Source of the DNA: JAIBJP01 sp036506175
GTDB lineage: Bacteria > Actinomycetota > Thermoleophilia > Gaiellales > Gaiellaceae
Assembly (NCBI GenBank): GCA_036506175.1
Contig: DASXSE010000001.1
Location: 1 to 17,995 of the forward strand
Direction of reading: 5' to 3'
Length of the DNA: 17,995 nucleotides
The stretch's first letter is position 1. The number at the start of each line of letters is the position of its first letter. Both the position numbers and the translations under genes were made by a program. Shown here piece after piece: positions 8,502 to 15,214 of the stretch. The notes below the pieces were generated by a model that saw nothing but the letters and a program-made list of their open reading frames with translations, was not told where the DNA came from and searched no databases.

Positions 8502-9155
8502 CTAGATGTGATGAAAATCGATGACGAGGCGATCGGGGTTGTGCAGTTCCTGGATCTGCCAGCACGTGGGCCGGCTGAGACCCAGAATCCAGGTGAGCGT
8601 CGCCTCGAAGTCGCCACCCTCCACGACCTCGGCGAGGGTGCCGAAGCCGGGGGTCAGGCGGCGCGGGCCGTCGTAGGTCGCGTTCCCGTCGAAGTCATAG
8701 CCGCTCGCGCCCTGGAAGACGATGCGGGCGAAGGCGTCGCCGGCGACGTCGATGGGCCTATCGCTTGGATCCTCCGAGAATGGCGGCTTCGCCGTCCTGA
8801 TCTCGTAGTGAGGGATTCCGGCCTTGCCACCCGGGTTCGGATTCGGCGCTTGGAATTCGAACACGATGCGGTCGAACCCGTTGTGGGCACCGACGCGGAC
8901 GTCGGTCAGGTTGGTGTAGACGCCTTCCTCGCCGCCGGTTTGCGGCGCGCACGAGACGGGCTTGGCGGAGGTGGTGGTCGCCTCGGTCTCGGTCGACTCC
9001 GTCGGAGTCGACTCCGGAGTCGTTTCAGTCGTCGGAACCGGCTCCGAGGAAGCAGGCGGCGTAGGTACGGGACCGGCTTCCTCGGCGCCACTCGAGCCGC
9101 AGCCGGCGGCGAGAAGGGCGAGCGGGAGGAGGAGTGCGGTAAGTAGCTTCGTCAT
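8502..9155 (-). CDS. Secreted lipoprotein with AMIN-like domain
   Basis: The 217-residue product has a lipoprotein signal peptide, MTKLLTALLLPLALLAAGC, with lipobox LAAG|C and lipidated Cys19. A flexible Pro/Thr/Ser/Glu linker follows (about 22-65), then an AMIN-like beta domain (about 75-217). Diagnostic segments are YTNLTDVRVGAHNGFDRIVF, DRPIDVAGDAFARIVFQGAS, TLAEVVEGGDFEATLTWILG and a final PDRLVIDFHH. This domain is frequent in actinobacterial lipoproteins and is thought to bind envelope glycans; no enzyme activity is known. It would sit on the outer face of the membrane. The frame is open to 9290, but the signal peptide fixes the start at 9155, and the longer frame merely reads across tRNA-Leu. 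It lies 52 bp upstream of tig and may share its transcript. Confidence 0.88.
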   Translation of the reverse strand: MTKLLTALLLPLALLAAGCGSSGAEEAGPVPTPPASSEPVPTTETTPESTPTESTETEATTTSAKPVSCAPQTGGEEGVYTNLTDVRVGAHNGFDRIVFEFQAPNPNPGGKAGIPHYEIRTAKPPFSEDPSDRPIDVAGDAFARIVFQGASGYDFDGNATYDGPRRLTPGFGTLAEVVEGGDFEATLTWILGLSRPTCWQIQELHNPDRLVIDFHHI

Positions 9156-9178
9156 GAGCCGGAGTCTCACGGTGGCAC

Positions 9179-9226
9179 GTAACCCGGACTGCGCCAGTCC
9201 GTAACGACTCGGCAACGGCCGTAACG
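9179..9226 (-). promoter_or_regulatory. GTAAC repeats and small hairpin upstream of the lipoprotein gene
   Basis: On the plus strand, GTAAC occurs at 9179, 9201 and 9221, with a variant GCAAC at 9212. The steps are 22, 11 and 9 bp, close to helical phase, as seen for response regulators that bind direct repeats. A 7-bp stem (CGGACTG / CAGTCCG, 9185-9201) with a 3-nt loop overlaps one copy. It could be an operator for the lipoprotein gene (start 9155) or a terminator for tRNA-Leu, which is read toward it. Neither role is proven. Confidence 0.3.
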
Positions 9227-9246
9227 GCGGGCGGGCTTGCCGCTCA

Positions 9247-9332
9247 TGCGGGCGGGAGGATTTGAACCTCCACGAGCCTTGTGGGCTCAACGGGTCCTAA
9301 GCCCGCCGCGTCTACCGTTCCGCCACGCCCGC
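9247..9332 (-). tRNA. tRNA-Leu (anticodon TAG)
   Basis: The 86-nt cloverleaf on the minus strand has acceptor GCGGGCG pairing with CGCCCGC, followed by discriminator A. The anticodon stem CGGG/CCCG surrounds a loop containing TAG. A long variable arm (GAGCCC...GGCTC region) is typical of leucine tRNA, and the T-arm is GGAGG-TTCAAAT-CCTCC. It reads CUA and, by wobble, other CUN codons. CCA is not encoded. Confidence 0.95.
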
Positions 9333-9369
9333 GGGTGAAAAACGATAGCGCCTGGGTACACAGACTGGG

Positions 9370-10404
9370 ATGAAGCTTCTCAACCGCAAACGGGTGCGTG
9401 GCCCGCAAATCAGCGACGTCGACAACGGCAGGGGTCAGGGCCTCACACCCCAGCCCGAGCGGCACGAGCCGAGGGTTTCCGACCCCGGGCTGACCGACCT
9501 CAGCTTCTCCGACTACAAGGCGATTCTGATCCGCGCCGGGAAGAAGGCGCTCAAGGATCAGATCACCGACATGGCGGCGGCCCTCGCGTACTACGCGTTC
9601 CTCGCCATTCCGTCCATCCTGCTCGTCGCCCTGGGAGTCTTCAGCGTGTTCGCGGGTCCGTCGGCCGTTCAGACCCTGATCGACAAGGTAGGGACGGTCG
9701 CGCCCACTGACGTGACGAGGCTCCTTGACGACAGCTTGACGCGCATGAGCCAGAACAACAGCGGCGGGTGGGCCATGGCGGCAGTCGGCTTCGTCATCGC
9801 CCTCTGGACGACCACCGGAGCGATGACATCGCTCATGCGCGCCCTCAACCGTGCGTACGACCGCGAGGAGACACGCGGCTTCCTCCACCAGCGCCGCAGT
9901 GCGGTGGTCATGGTCGTCGTCTTGCTCATTGCGTTCGCCCTCGTCTTCGGTCTGCTCGTCCTCGGGCCCGCCCTTTCCGGCTGGATCGGAAAGGCCGTCG
10001 GGATGGAGGCGGCGCTGAAGTGGGTGTGGTGGGTCGCGCAGTGGCCTGTGCTGATCGTCGGACTCCTGGGTGCATTCGCGATCGTGCTGTACGTCGGCCC
10101 GAACGTCGACCTTCCTCGCTGGCAATTCATTACGCCGGGCTCGCTTTTCGCACTAATCACGTGGCTCCTCGTTTCGGGCCTGTTCGCCGTTTACACCGCC
10201 AACTTCGCCTCGTACAACAAAGCGTGGGGCTCACTCGCGGCCGTCATCGTGATGCTCACGTGGCTCTGGCTTGCCGGTTGCGCCCTTCTCCTCGGCGCCG
10301 AGATCAACGCGGAGGCAGAGCGGAGCCGAGAGCTCCGGCAGGGCCAGGAAGCTGCGGCGCACGAGATCCAGGCGCCGGCCAAGGCCGAGGGGTGGCCGGG
10401 CTAA
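9370..10404 (+). CDS. YihY/virulence factor BrkB family membrane protein
   Basis: The 344-residue product begins with a polar region of about 55 residues and continues as a polytopic membrane protein with about six helices. Characteristic segments are DMAAALAYYAFLAIPSILLV (about 63-82), SGGWAMAAVGFVIALWTTTG (about 130-150) and ALNRAYDREETRGFLHQRR. AIVLYVGPNV near the middle and FASYNKAWGSLAAVIVMLTW (about 278-297) complete the pattern. The family was once annotated as ribonuclease BN, a label not supported biochemically; its role is unknown, with transport or envelope functions proposed. The C-terminal tail is cytosolic-looking and rich in Glu/Ala. The start at 9370 has no strong ribosome-binding site, so leaderless translation or a later start is possible. 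The stop overlaps a possible -10 for the following tRNA. Confidence 0.9.
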   Translation: MKLLNRKRVRGPQISDVDNGRGQGLTPQPERHEPRVSDPGLTDLSFSDYKAILIRAGKKALKDQITDMAAALAYYAFLAIPSILLVALGVFSVFAGPSAVQTLIDKVGTVAPTDVTRLLDDSLTRMSQNNSGGWAMAAVGFVIALWTTTGAMTSLMRALNRAYDREETRGFLHQRRSAVVMVVVLLIAFALVFGLLVLGPALSGWIGKAVGMEAALKWVWWVAQWPVLIVGLLGAFAIVLYVGPNVDLPRWQFITPGSLFALITWLLVSGLFAVYTANFASYNKAWGSLAAVIVMLTWLWLAGCALLLGAEINAEAERSRELRQGQEAAAHEIQAPAKAEGWPG

Positions 10405-10407
10405 ACT
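10402..10407 (+). promoter_or_regulatory. Possible -10 element for tRNA-Arg(TCG)
   Basis: TAAACT lies 12 bp before the tRNA 5' end and shares its first three bases with the YihY stop codon. The spacing suits a tRNA promoter. No convincing -35 element is visible. Confidence 0.35.
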
Positions 10408-10419
10408 GACCGTGACCCC

Positions 10420-10491
10420 GGCCCCGTAGCTCAGCGGATAGAGCGGCAGACTTCGAATCTGCGTGCGGAGGTTCGACTCCTCCCGGGGCCA
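10420..10491 (+). tRNA. tRNA-Arg (anticodon TCG)
   Basis: The 72-nt cloverleaf has acceptor GGCCCCG with CGGGGCC and discriminator A. The D-arm is GCTC...GAGC, the anticodon stem GCAGA/TCTGC surrounds CTTCGAA (anticodon TCG), and the T-arm is GGAGG-TTCGACT-CCTCC. It reads CGA codons. CCA is not encoded. Its 3' 41 bases (10451-10491) recur with one mismatch at 11422-11462, and a shorter piece recurs at 11290-11323. Confidence 0.96.
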
Positions 10492-10512
10492 CTCTCGCCG
10501 CGGGCACTCCGA

Positions 10513-11268
10513 CTAGCTCCCTCCAAGGGCGACGAGCCACCCCACGGCGGCGCCAAGGGCAATGGCAAGTACGTAGACGGCCACCTCTGCGCGACCGTAG
10601 CGACTGACAGCGAAGTGGAAAGCCACGACGTCTCTTGGCCAACGGAAGCTCGGTCGTGCCCTCGTCCCCGCCGCGACCGCGATCGCGAAGCGCCTGGGCG
10701 TCTGGGACAGCGTCCTCGGCAGGACGGCGAGCGCCGAGACGAGCCGCTTCGATCGCGCGTAGTCCCAAATCAGAGGTCGGAACCTCAGGCTACGAGCGCC
10801 GTCGGCACGTGAGGGGGGCGGCCGTGCCGGGCGCACGCGAGCGGACCGTGCCCAACGAGCGTCGCTCACGGCTCGGGCAAGCTTTGTCGCCACTGAGCCC
10901 AGAAGAGCGATAGCGGCAGCAAGCGTCGCGAGGAGGAAAGCCGTCCGGGCGCTCAGCGGGGGCCTCGGGGGCCGTGGGGCCGCCTGGTCTCGGTAAGCGG
11001 GCAACTCGCGACCAGTGCTCTCCGCAAGCCCCGTTGGACGGAGGCCCACGCCACGTCCGCCTGCCGGCACGGGCGCGCGAGGAACTTGCATCGGCTGCCA
11101 AAGTCCCAAGCGGTCTCCTGCTAGAGCGAATGCACCGAGCAGCAGCCCGACCGCTGTGCATCCGACGAGAAAGGGTCTCAGAACGCTCGCCTCCGGGGGT
11201 CTGCGAGGATTGTGACCGCTAGTTCGCGCAAGCTTCCTCCGCGAACGGCCAGCGAAGCCTGATCGCAT
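10513..11268 (-). CDS. Unrecognised membrane protein with three predicted helices
   Basis: No family is recognised. The 251-residue reading has three hydrophobic segments, about 33-50 (FLVGCTAVGLLLGAFALA), 108-126 (RTAFLLATLAAAIALLGSV) and 228-247 (EVAVYVLAIALGAAVGWLVA). Between them are a Pro/Arg-rich loop (about 85-107) and a basic cytosolic-looking region (about 130-227). The pattern of helices and basic loops supports a real gene. The start is unsettled: the ATG at 11268 lacks a ribosome-binding site, whereas a CTG at 11181 (residue 30) has GGAGG eight bases upstream and would give 222 residues beginning directly at helix 1. Longer frames read antisense through a tRNA remnant. The gene lies wholly between tRNA-Arg(TCG) and the partial copy of its 3' half, so it may be cargo of an old insertion. 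Confidence 0.6.
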   Translation of the reverse strand: MRSGFAGRSRRKLARTSGHNPRRPPEASVLRPFLVGCTAVGLLLGAFALAGDRLGLWQPMQVPRAPVPAGGRGVGLRPTGLAESTGRELPAYRDQAAPRPPRPPLSARTAFLLATLAAAIALLGSVATKLARAVSDARWARSARVRPARPPPSRADGARSLRFRPLIWDYARSKRLVSALAVLPRTLSQTPRRFAIAVAAGTRARPSFRWPRDVVAFHFAVSRYGRAEVAVYVLAIALGAAVGWLVALGGS

Positions 11269-11289
11269 GGTGAGTCCACGTCGGAACGG

Positions 11290-11323
11290 GCAGACTCGCG
11301 GAGATTCGACTCCTCCCGGGGCG
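11290..11323 (+). pseudogene. tRNA-Arg(TCG) remnant with internal deletion
   Basis: The stretch begins GCAGACT, as in the anticodon arm of the intact tRNA-Arg(TCG). It then lacks the anticodon and the closing half of the stem, and resumes with CGCGGAGATTCGACTCCTCC and the acceptor end CGGGGC. Eighteen bases (11305-11322) match the T-arm/acceptor of the real gene exactly. It cannot fold as a tRNA. Confidence 0.65.
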
Positions 11324-11421
11324 ATGAAGGTCAGAGGACCGGCCACGACGACGGGTGCACTTGGCGCGCATCCCTACTCGGGGCGATTTCTCCCCTGCAA
11401 ACGGGTACTTCGAGTCGCGGG

Positions 11422-11462
11422 CTTCGAATCTGCGTCCGGAGGTTCGACTCCTCCCGGGGCCA
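11422..11462 (+). pseudogene. Duplicated 3' half of tRNA-Arg(TCG): attachment-site-like direct repeat
   Basis: Forty of 41 bases match 10451-10491 of the intact tRNA-Arg(TCG), from the anticodon loop to the discriminator base; the one change is G to C in the variable loop. The sequence 5' of it does not resemble a D-arm or acceptor strand, and the anticodon stem is unpaired (GCGGG against TCTGC), so it is not a working tRNA. A repeated tRNA 3' half at about 1 kb is what tRNA-targeting integrases leave, but no integrase is present. Confidence 0.75.
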
Positions 11463-11540
11463 TTTCTTAGACCCCCGGTACGCGAGATCAGCCTGCTCGC
11501 AGACGATCCTGCGACCGCCACTCCGCGCGGCCGCGGTCAT

Positions 11541-11568
11541 TTGCCCGCGGCCTGCCGCATCCTAGACT
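11541..11568 (+). promoter_or_regulatory. Promoter-like pair before the propeller-cyclase
   Basis: TTGCCC (11541-11546) and TAGACT (11563-11568) are separated by 16 bp. The GTG start lies 9 bp after the -10-like hexamer and no Shine-Dalgarno is present, which together suggest a leaderless transcript. Confidence 0.4.
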
Positions 11569-11577
11569 TGGCAGATC

Positions 11578-13197
11578 GTGGCCAACAACACGAGCGGCGA
11601 CCCTCACGAGACTCACGCGCCCAGTGTCCGAACTTTCCTGCTCGCGGACGTGCGCGGCTACACCCGCTACAGCGACGAGCGCGGAGACGAGGCGGCTTCG
11701 GCCCTGGCGCGCCGATTCGCGCACATCGTCCACCAGGCCGTTCAGGCGAGCGGCGGCGAACTCGTGGAGGTGCGTGGCGACGAAGCTCTCTGCGTGTTCG
11801 GGTCAGCTCGCGAAGCAACGTGGGCGGCCGTCGAGCTCCAGCGGCGGTTTCGCGAGAAGCTGAGCGGAGAGCCGGCCTTGCCGTTGCCGGTAGGCATAGG
11901 GATGGATGCGGGCGAGGCCGTGGCGACGGAGGGCGGCTACAAGGGTCGCGCGCTGAACGTCGCCGCGCGCCTCTGCAGTCTGGCTGGGCCGGGAGCCATC
12001 CTCGCGAGCGAGACGGTGGCCCTCCTGGCCGGGCGCGACGACCGGGCCAGGTATGCGCCCCGGCGACCCACCCGGATGAAGGGCATCGCGGCCCCTGTCC
12101 GCTTCGTGGAGGTGGTCCCCCAGGTGGAGCTGCCGCCGCTTCCGGTCGCTGCCCGCCCGAGAAGAGAGGTACGTCGAAGACGGGCACTCGTCATGGCCGT
12201 CGCCCTCGCTCTCATCGCGGCTGTTCTCGCCGCGATCCTGATCCTCCGCCGAGACGACTCGGGGGGCGTCGTCGTGCCACCCAACTCCGTGGCCCTCATT
12301 GATCCGTCCTCCAACCGGATCGTCGATTCGATTCGAGTCGGAGATAGTCCTGGGCCGATCGACGCAGCGACAGGGGCGCTCTGGGTTCTGAATCGGAACA
12401 ACAGGACTCTCACGAAGATCGATCCTCGGACGCGCGAGGTCGTCGACACGGTCGGGCTCGGAACGGGTCCCGCCAACATGTCCGCTGGAGCGAGCGGGGT
12501 CTGGGTGACGGACGTCTGCGGCCAAACTCTGCTTCGGATCGACCCGCGGCGGGGGCGGACCCAGAGAGTGGCGCTCAACCCCCAGAGCTTCTTCGAGGGA
12601 CCGGGCTATTTCCGTTACTGCGCCGTGAACGCCGATGCCGGCCCGATCTGGGCGGCAAGTGTCTCACCGGCGAGTCTCGTCCGGGTGGACGTCGACCCCG
12701 CCTCGGGCACTGCCGCGCCGGGCCTCGCTGTCCCCGTCCCGGGCCATCATGCTTACGGCATCGCGTACCCGGTCGGCGGCGCGAGCGCGATCGCCGTCGA
12801 CAATCAAGCGGTTTGGGCCGTCGACTACGAAGGCGGCGTCGTCCGCCGAGTCGATCCCGCGAAGGGGAAGATCGTAGGCGTCGTCAACGTCGGGGAGGGC
12901 CCCGTAGCGGCCGCGGCCGGCGACGGGTTCGTGTGGGTCGTGAACCAGAACGAAGACTCGGTTTCTCTCATCGAGGCTCGGACGAATTCGGTGAGGAAGA
13001 CTCTCTCCGTCGGAGACGTCCCGACTGCGGTCGGGCTCGGTGAGGGCGCGGTGTGGGTCGCGAACAGCGGTGACGGCACCGTGTCGCGCATCGACCCAGA
13101 GACGAACGAGGTCGTCGCGACAATCTCGATCGGGAACCGGCCCCAGGGCATCATCGTTGCCCAGGGCCTCGTCTGGGTCACCGTTCGAAAGGCTTAG
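11578..13197 (+). CDS. Membrane-anchored class III cyclase with extracytoplasmic YVTN-type beta-propeller
   Basis: The 539-residue product has three parts. Residues 15-180 form a class III cyclase domain: FLLADVRGYTRYS (Asp24), ELVEVRGDEALCVF (Asp68) and GRALNVAARLCSLAG (Asn127, Arg131), so the metal and transition-state residues are present. The position that is Lys in adenylate cyclases is Glu64, as in guanylate cyclases, but its partner is Gly120, so substrate is open. One helix follows (about 202-223, basic on its N-terminal side). The remaining about 300 residues form a beta-propeller with repeated units such as GALWVLNRNNRTLTKIDP, GVWVTDVCGQTLLRIDP, AVWAVDYEGGVVRRVDP and AVWVANSGDGTVSRIDP. 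The topology puts the enzyme inside and the propeller outside. Initiation is at GTG 11578, apparently leaderless. A perfect hairpin follows the stop. Confidence 0.9.
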   Translation: MANNTSGDPHETHAPSVRTFLLADVRGYTRYSDERGDEAASALARRFAHIVHQAVQASGGELVEVRGDEALCVFGSAREATWAAVELQRRFREKLSGEPALPLPVGIGMDAGEAVATEGGYKGRALNVAARLCSLAGPGAILASETVALLAGRDDRARYAPRRPTRMKGIAAPVRFVEVVPQVELPPLPVAARPRREVRRRRALVMAVALALIAAVLAAILILRRDDSGGVVVPPNSVALIDPSSNRIVDSIRVGDSPGPIDAATGALWVLNRNNRTLTKIDPRTREVVDTVGLGTGPANMSAGASGVWVTDVCGQTLLRIDPRRGRTQRVALNPQSFFEGPGYFRYCAVNADAGPIWAASVSPASLVRVDVDPASGTAAPGLAVPVPGHHAYGIAYPVGGASAIAVDNQAVWAVDYEGGVVRRVDPAKGKIVGVVNVGEGPVAAAAGDGFVWVVNQNEDSVSLIEARTNSVRKTLSVGDVPTAVGLGEGAVWVANSGDGTVSRIDPETNEVVATISIGNRPQGIIVAQGLVWVTVRKA

Positions 13198-13200
13198 CTC

Positions 13201-13223
13201 CGAACGTCGCTGGGCGACGTTCG
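13201..13223 (+). terminator. Perfect hairpin after the propeller-cyclase
   Basis: CGAACGTCGC (13201-13210) and GCGACGTTCG (13214-13223) pair perfectly over 10 bp around a TGG loop. The hairpin starts 3 bp after the stop codon. There is no T-run after it, so it is either a terminator of the U-poor type seen in GC-rich bacteria or an mRNA 3'-end stabiliser. Confidence 0.5.
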
Positions 13224-13263
13224 CTCGCTTGAACCTCCACGGTCGAAGTGCGATATTCGAGCC

Positions 13264-13749
13264 ATGCGGCGGCGCTGGATAGTCGCGTTCGCGCTCGCGG
13301 TCGTGGCCGCGATTGTCGCTCCGCTTGCGGTCTGGGCACTGGTCAACAGCGGGGCCTACAACGGAAACGTCGACCGCCAGCGCGCGAAATGGCGCTCGTC
13401 GTCGCTGACGACTTCGAGCATCGGCTGGGCCAACGTCCCCGTGCTCAGCGTGAACATCTGTGCCATCAACGAGGTGAGCGCAACGCTCAGCGTGAACGTC
13501 ACCGGCGGCCGCGTGCGCTTTCGAGTCGTCGGGGAGCAGGGCAACGTGATCAAGCCCGGCATCGTGGAGTTTGCCCCGACCGGCGGAGCCGTCGACTCGT
13601 TCTCCTATACGTTCGTCACCAGCGTGGGCACGTTCGAAGCCGACGACCGGCACACGCTCAGGGTGCAATGGCGTTCCGTCAGTGGGGCATCCGTCACGCT
13701 ACGGCGCGCCGACTTGAACGTGCTCTACGAGCGCGGCTCGCTCTGCTAG
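13264..13749 (+). CDS. Unrecognised membrane-anchored or secreted protein
   Basis: No family is recognised. The 161-residue product starts MRRRWIVAFALAVVAAIVAP, giving a positively charged N-terminus and a hydrophobic segment (about 5-27) that is either a signal peptide or a membrane anchor. The remainder is Ser/Thr/Val-rich with alternating hydrophobic residues, for example ATLSVNVTGGRVRFRVVGEQ and SFSYTFVTSVGTFEADDRHT. This suggests a compact beta-sandwich outside the membrane. Two cysteines, one in the middle (SVNICAINE) and one as the last residue, could form a disulfide. It lies 66 bp after the propeller-cyclase, beyond the hairpin, so it may have its own promoter. It converges with the L,D-transpeptidase gene, the two stops being 7 bp apart. 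Confidence 0.7.
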   Translation: MRRRWIVAFALAVVAAIVAPLAVWALVNSGAYNGNVDRQRAKWRSSSLTTSSIGWANVPVLSVNICAINEVSATLSVNVTGGRVRFRVVGEQGNVIKPGIVEFAPTGGAVDSFSYTFVTSVGTFEADDRHTLRVQWRSVSGASVTLRRADLNVLYERGSLC

Positions 13750-13756
13750 CCGCCAG

Positions 13757-15163
13757 CTAGTCGTAGATGTAAATCCGCTCGCCTACCGGCGATTGCACGT
13801 AGAGCCAATCGGCCGCCCAGAGCGGCACGCGCACGCAGCCGTGGCTCGCGGGCCACGGCGGCACGGAGTAGTAGCCGTGGATGGCGAAGTTTCCGTGGAA
13901 GGTCATTGTTCGATAAAGCGTCGCGCTCCCGAGCCACGTGCCTGTCGCGGGCGCCTTCCAGAGGATGCGAAACGCGCCGACGGGCGTGTTCCCTGTTGCG
14001 CCCGTGGAGACTGGGATCAGACCGGTGACCACCCCGCGCTTGACGACCATGAGGATCTGGCGGGACTTGTCGATCTCGATGTGCGGCGTGGGCCTGGTGT
14101 AGCGCGCGCGGAACCTGTGCGTCAGGCCGAGCGCCCGCCAGGTTCGGGTGTCGACGACCCCGGTGCGGGAAAGTCCCCGTGCTTTCTGGAAGGCGATCAC
14201 CGAGTCGTATGTCGCCGGCCCGAAGACGCTCGTCGGCAGGACGTGGACCTTCAGCTGTGCCAGACGTCGGGTGAGCGCACGGACCGCTGGACCGCGCGAG
14301 CCGCGCCGCAGGGTGCGGGCGTCGACCGCGATCTTGCGCGTAATCGTGAGACTCGCGAGTGCGCCCGAGGACGGGAAGTCGATCCGCACGTTGACGGCTC
14401 CGGCCCAGGGCGTTGGCACGCGCGTGGCGAGGTGGCCGGCGGCGGCAGCGGCGGATTTGCGCGCGAGCACATGGCCGGCGGCACCGACGGAGATCTGCAC
14501 CTGCCCTACATAGGAGGCGGGAAGAACCGTGGCTTGCAATGGGGCGCCCATGAAGGCTTTGCCGCGTCCCAGTGTCAGCGCGACGTCGGGAGCCACGGAC
14601 AAAGGGTTCTCCGGGCTCAGCGCGCCCCCGTCGTCGAGGCGTGCCCGCACTGCGCCGCCCCCAGTCGCAGTAAAGGCCGTACCAAACGCCCCGGCGCCGT
14701 CGGCGACCGCCGTCCCCAGCACCGTCCAGATCCCACCGACGAACTGCTCGAGGGTCACACCGAGACCGGCTTCCGCAGGGGTCACGGTTCCCGCCGCGCT
14801 GACCACGTGGCCGTAAACGGTCTCCGCCGCTCCTAACAGGAGGGTGACGTTCTGGACGACGACGGGCACGGACGTCGACGCGGTCTCGACGCCCGCAGTC
14901 ACCGTGAGCGTGGCCGAATAGGACCCCGCCGACGCATACTCGTGGGAGACGGTCACCCCCGCCCCCGTCGTCCCGTCGCCGAAGTTCCAGGCATATGAGT
15001 CCGCTGGAGACGACGAGCTCGCGTCGAAGACGACCGTGAGCGGCGCGCCGCCGCGATCGGGTGTGGCGGTCCCCACGGCAACGGGCGCGGCGACAGCCAG
15101 GGACGGAAAGGCCAGCGCCAGAATCGCGGCCGCGAGGATCCCGCGTAGCATCCGGCGGAACAT
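13757..15163 (-). CDS. Secreted L,D-transpeptidase (YkuD) with PKD and peptidoglycan-binding domains
   Basis: The 468-residue product has a signal peptide (MFRRMLRGILAAAILALAFP, cleavage near AVA). A PKD domain follows (about 30-110), with FDASSSSPADSYAWNFGDGT and HEYASAGSYSATLTVT. After beta-rich Ig-like stretches comes a peptidoglycan-binding domain (about 285-345: RRGSRGPAVRALTRRLAQL, FGPATYDSVIAFQKARGL). The C-terminal YkuD catalytic domain (about 360-468) has IHGYYSVPPWPASHGCVRV, with catalytic Cys near 443 and the HGxxxxxxxxxSHGCVR arrangement intact. These enzymes form 3-3 peptidoglycan cross-links or attach proteins. The frame stays open upstream to 15340, but the signal peptide sets the start at 15163 (or Met5 at 15151). 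It diverges from the small basic gene across 51 bp. Confidence 0.92.
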   Translation of the reverse strand: MFRRMLRGILAAAILALAFPSLAVAAPVAVGTATPDRGGAPLTVVFDASSSSPADSYAWNFGDGTTGAGVTVSHEYASAGSYSATLTVTAGVETASTSVPVVVQNVTLLLGAAETVYGHVVSAAGTVTPAEAGLGVTLEQFVGGIWTVLGTAVADGAGAFGTAFTATGGGAVRARLDDGGALSPENPLSVAPDVALTLGRGKAFMGAPLQATVLPASYVGQVQISVGAAGHVLARKSAAAAAGHLATRVPTPWAGAVNVRIDFPSSGALASLTITRKIAVDARTLRRGSRGPAVRALTRRLAQLKVHVLPTSVFGPATYDSVIAFQKARGLSRTGVVDTRTWRALGLTHRFRARYTRPTPHIEIDKSRQILMVVKRGVVTGLIPVSTGATGNTPVGAFRILWKAPATGTWLGSATLYRTMTFHGNFAIHGYYSVPPWPASHGCVRVPLWAADWLYVQSPVGERIYIYD

Positions 15164-15214
15164 ACGGCACGCCGCGGCCGTTACAGGAGCCTGGACAAGG
15201 GGAAGAATCGAAAC

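Larger units (their letters stand above)
11269..11577. other. Gap of about 300 bp with tRNA remnants and a promoter, no gene
   Basis: Between the three-helix membrane protein and the propeller-cyclase I see only the two tRNA-Arg remnants and a promoter-like pair near the right end. Open frames crossing this gap, in either direction, derive from the tRNA remnant sequence and have no protein-like features. Confidence 0.6.

Noticed and set aside
8992..9020. A 21-bp perfect palindrome (8992-9012) followed by ACTCCGGAGT
   Set aside because: It lies in the Thr/Glu/Ser linker of the lipoprotein, where a few GTC/GAC/TCC/GGA codons recur, so the symmetry is explained by codon repetition.
11219..11521. 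A 100-residue minus frame across the tRNA remnants
   Set aside because: The peptide is the familiar false product of reading antisense through tRNA T-arms; no ribosome-binding site or fold is seen.
11355..12302. A 315-residue open frame on plus through the tRNA remnant into the cyclase
   Set aside because: Its start is translated tRNA-remnant sequence and the rest is the wrong frame of the cyclase domain.
12664..13668. A 334-residue open frame on minus
   Set aside because: It lies opposite the propeller-cyclase, whose repeated blades are unmistakable. The composition is shadow-like (Asp/Arg/His-rich).
13746..15170. A 474-residue open frame on minus in another frame of the L,D-transpeptidase
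   Set aside because: It overlaps the transpeptidase gene almost completely, is Arg-rich and has no domain, whereas the other frame has intact PKD and YkuD motifs.
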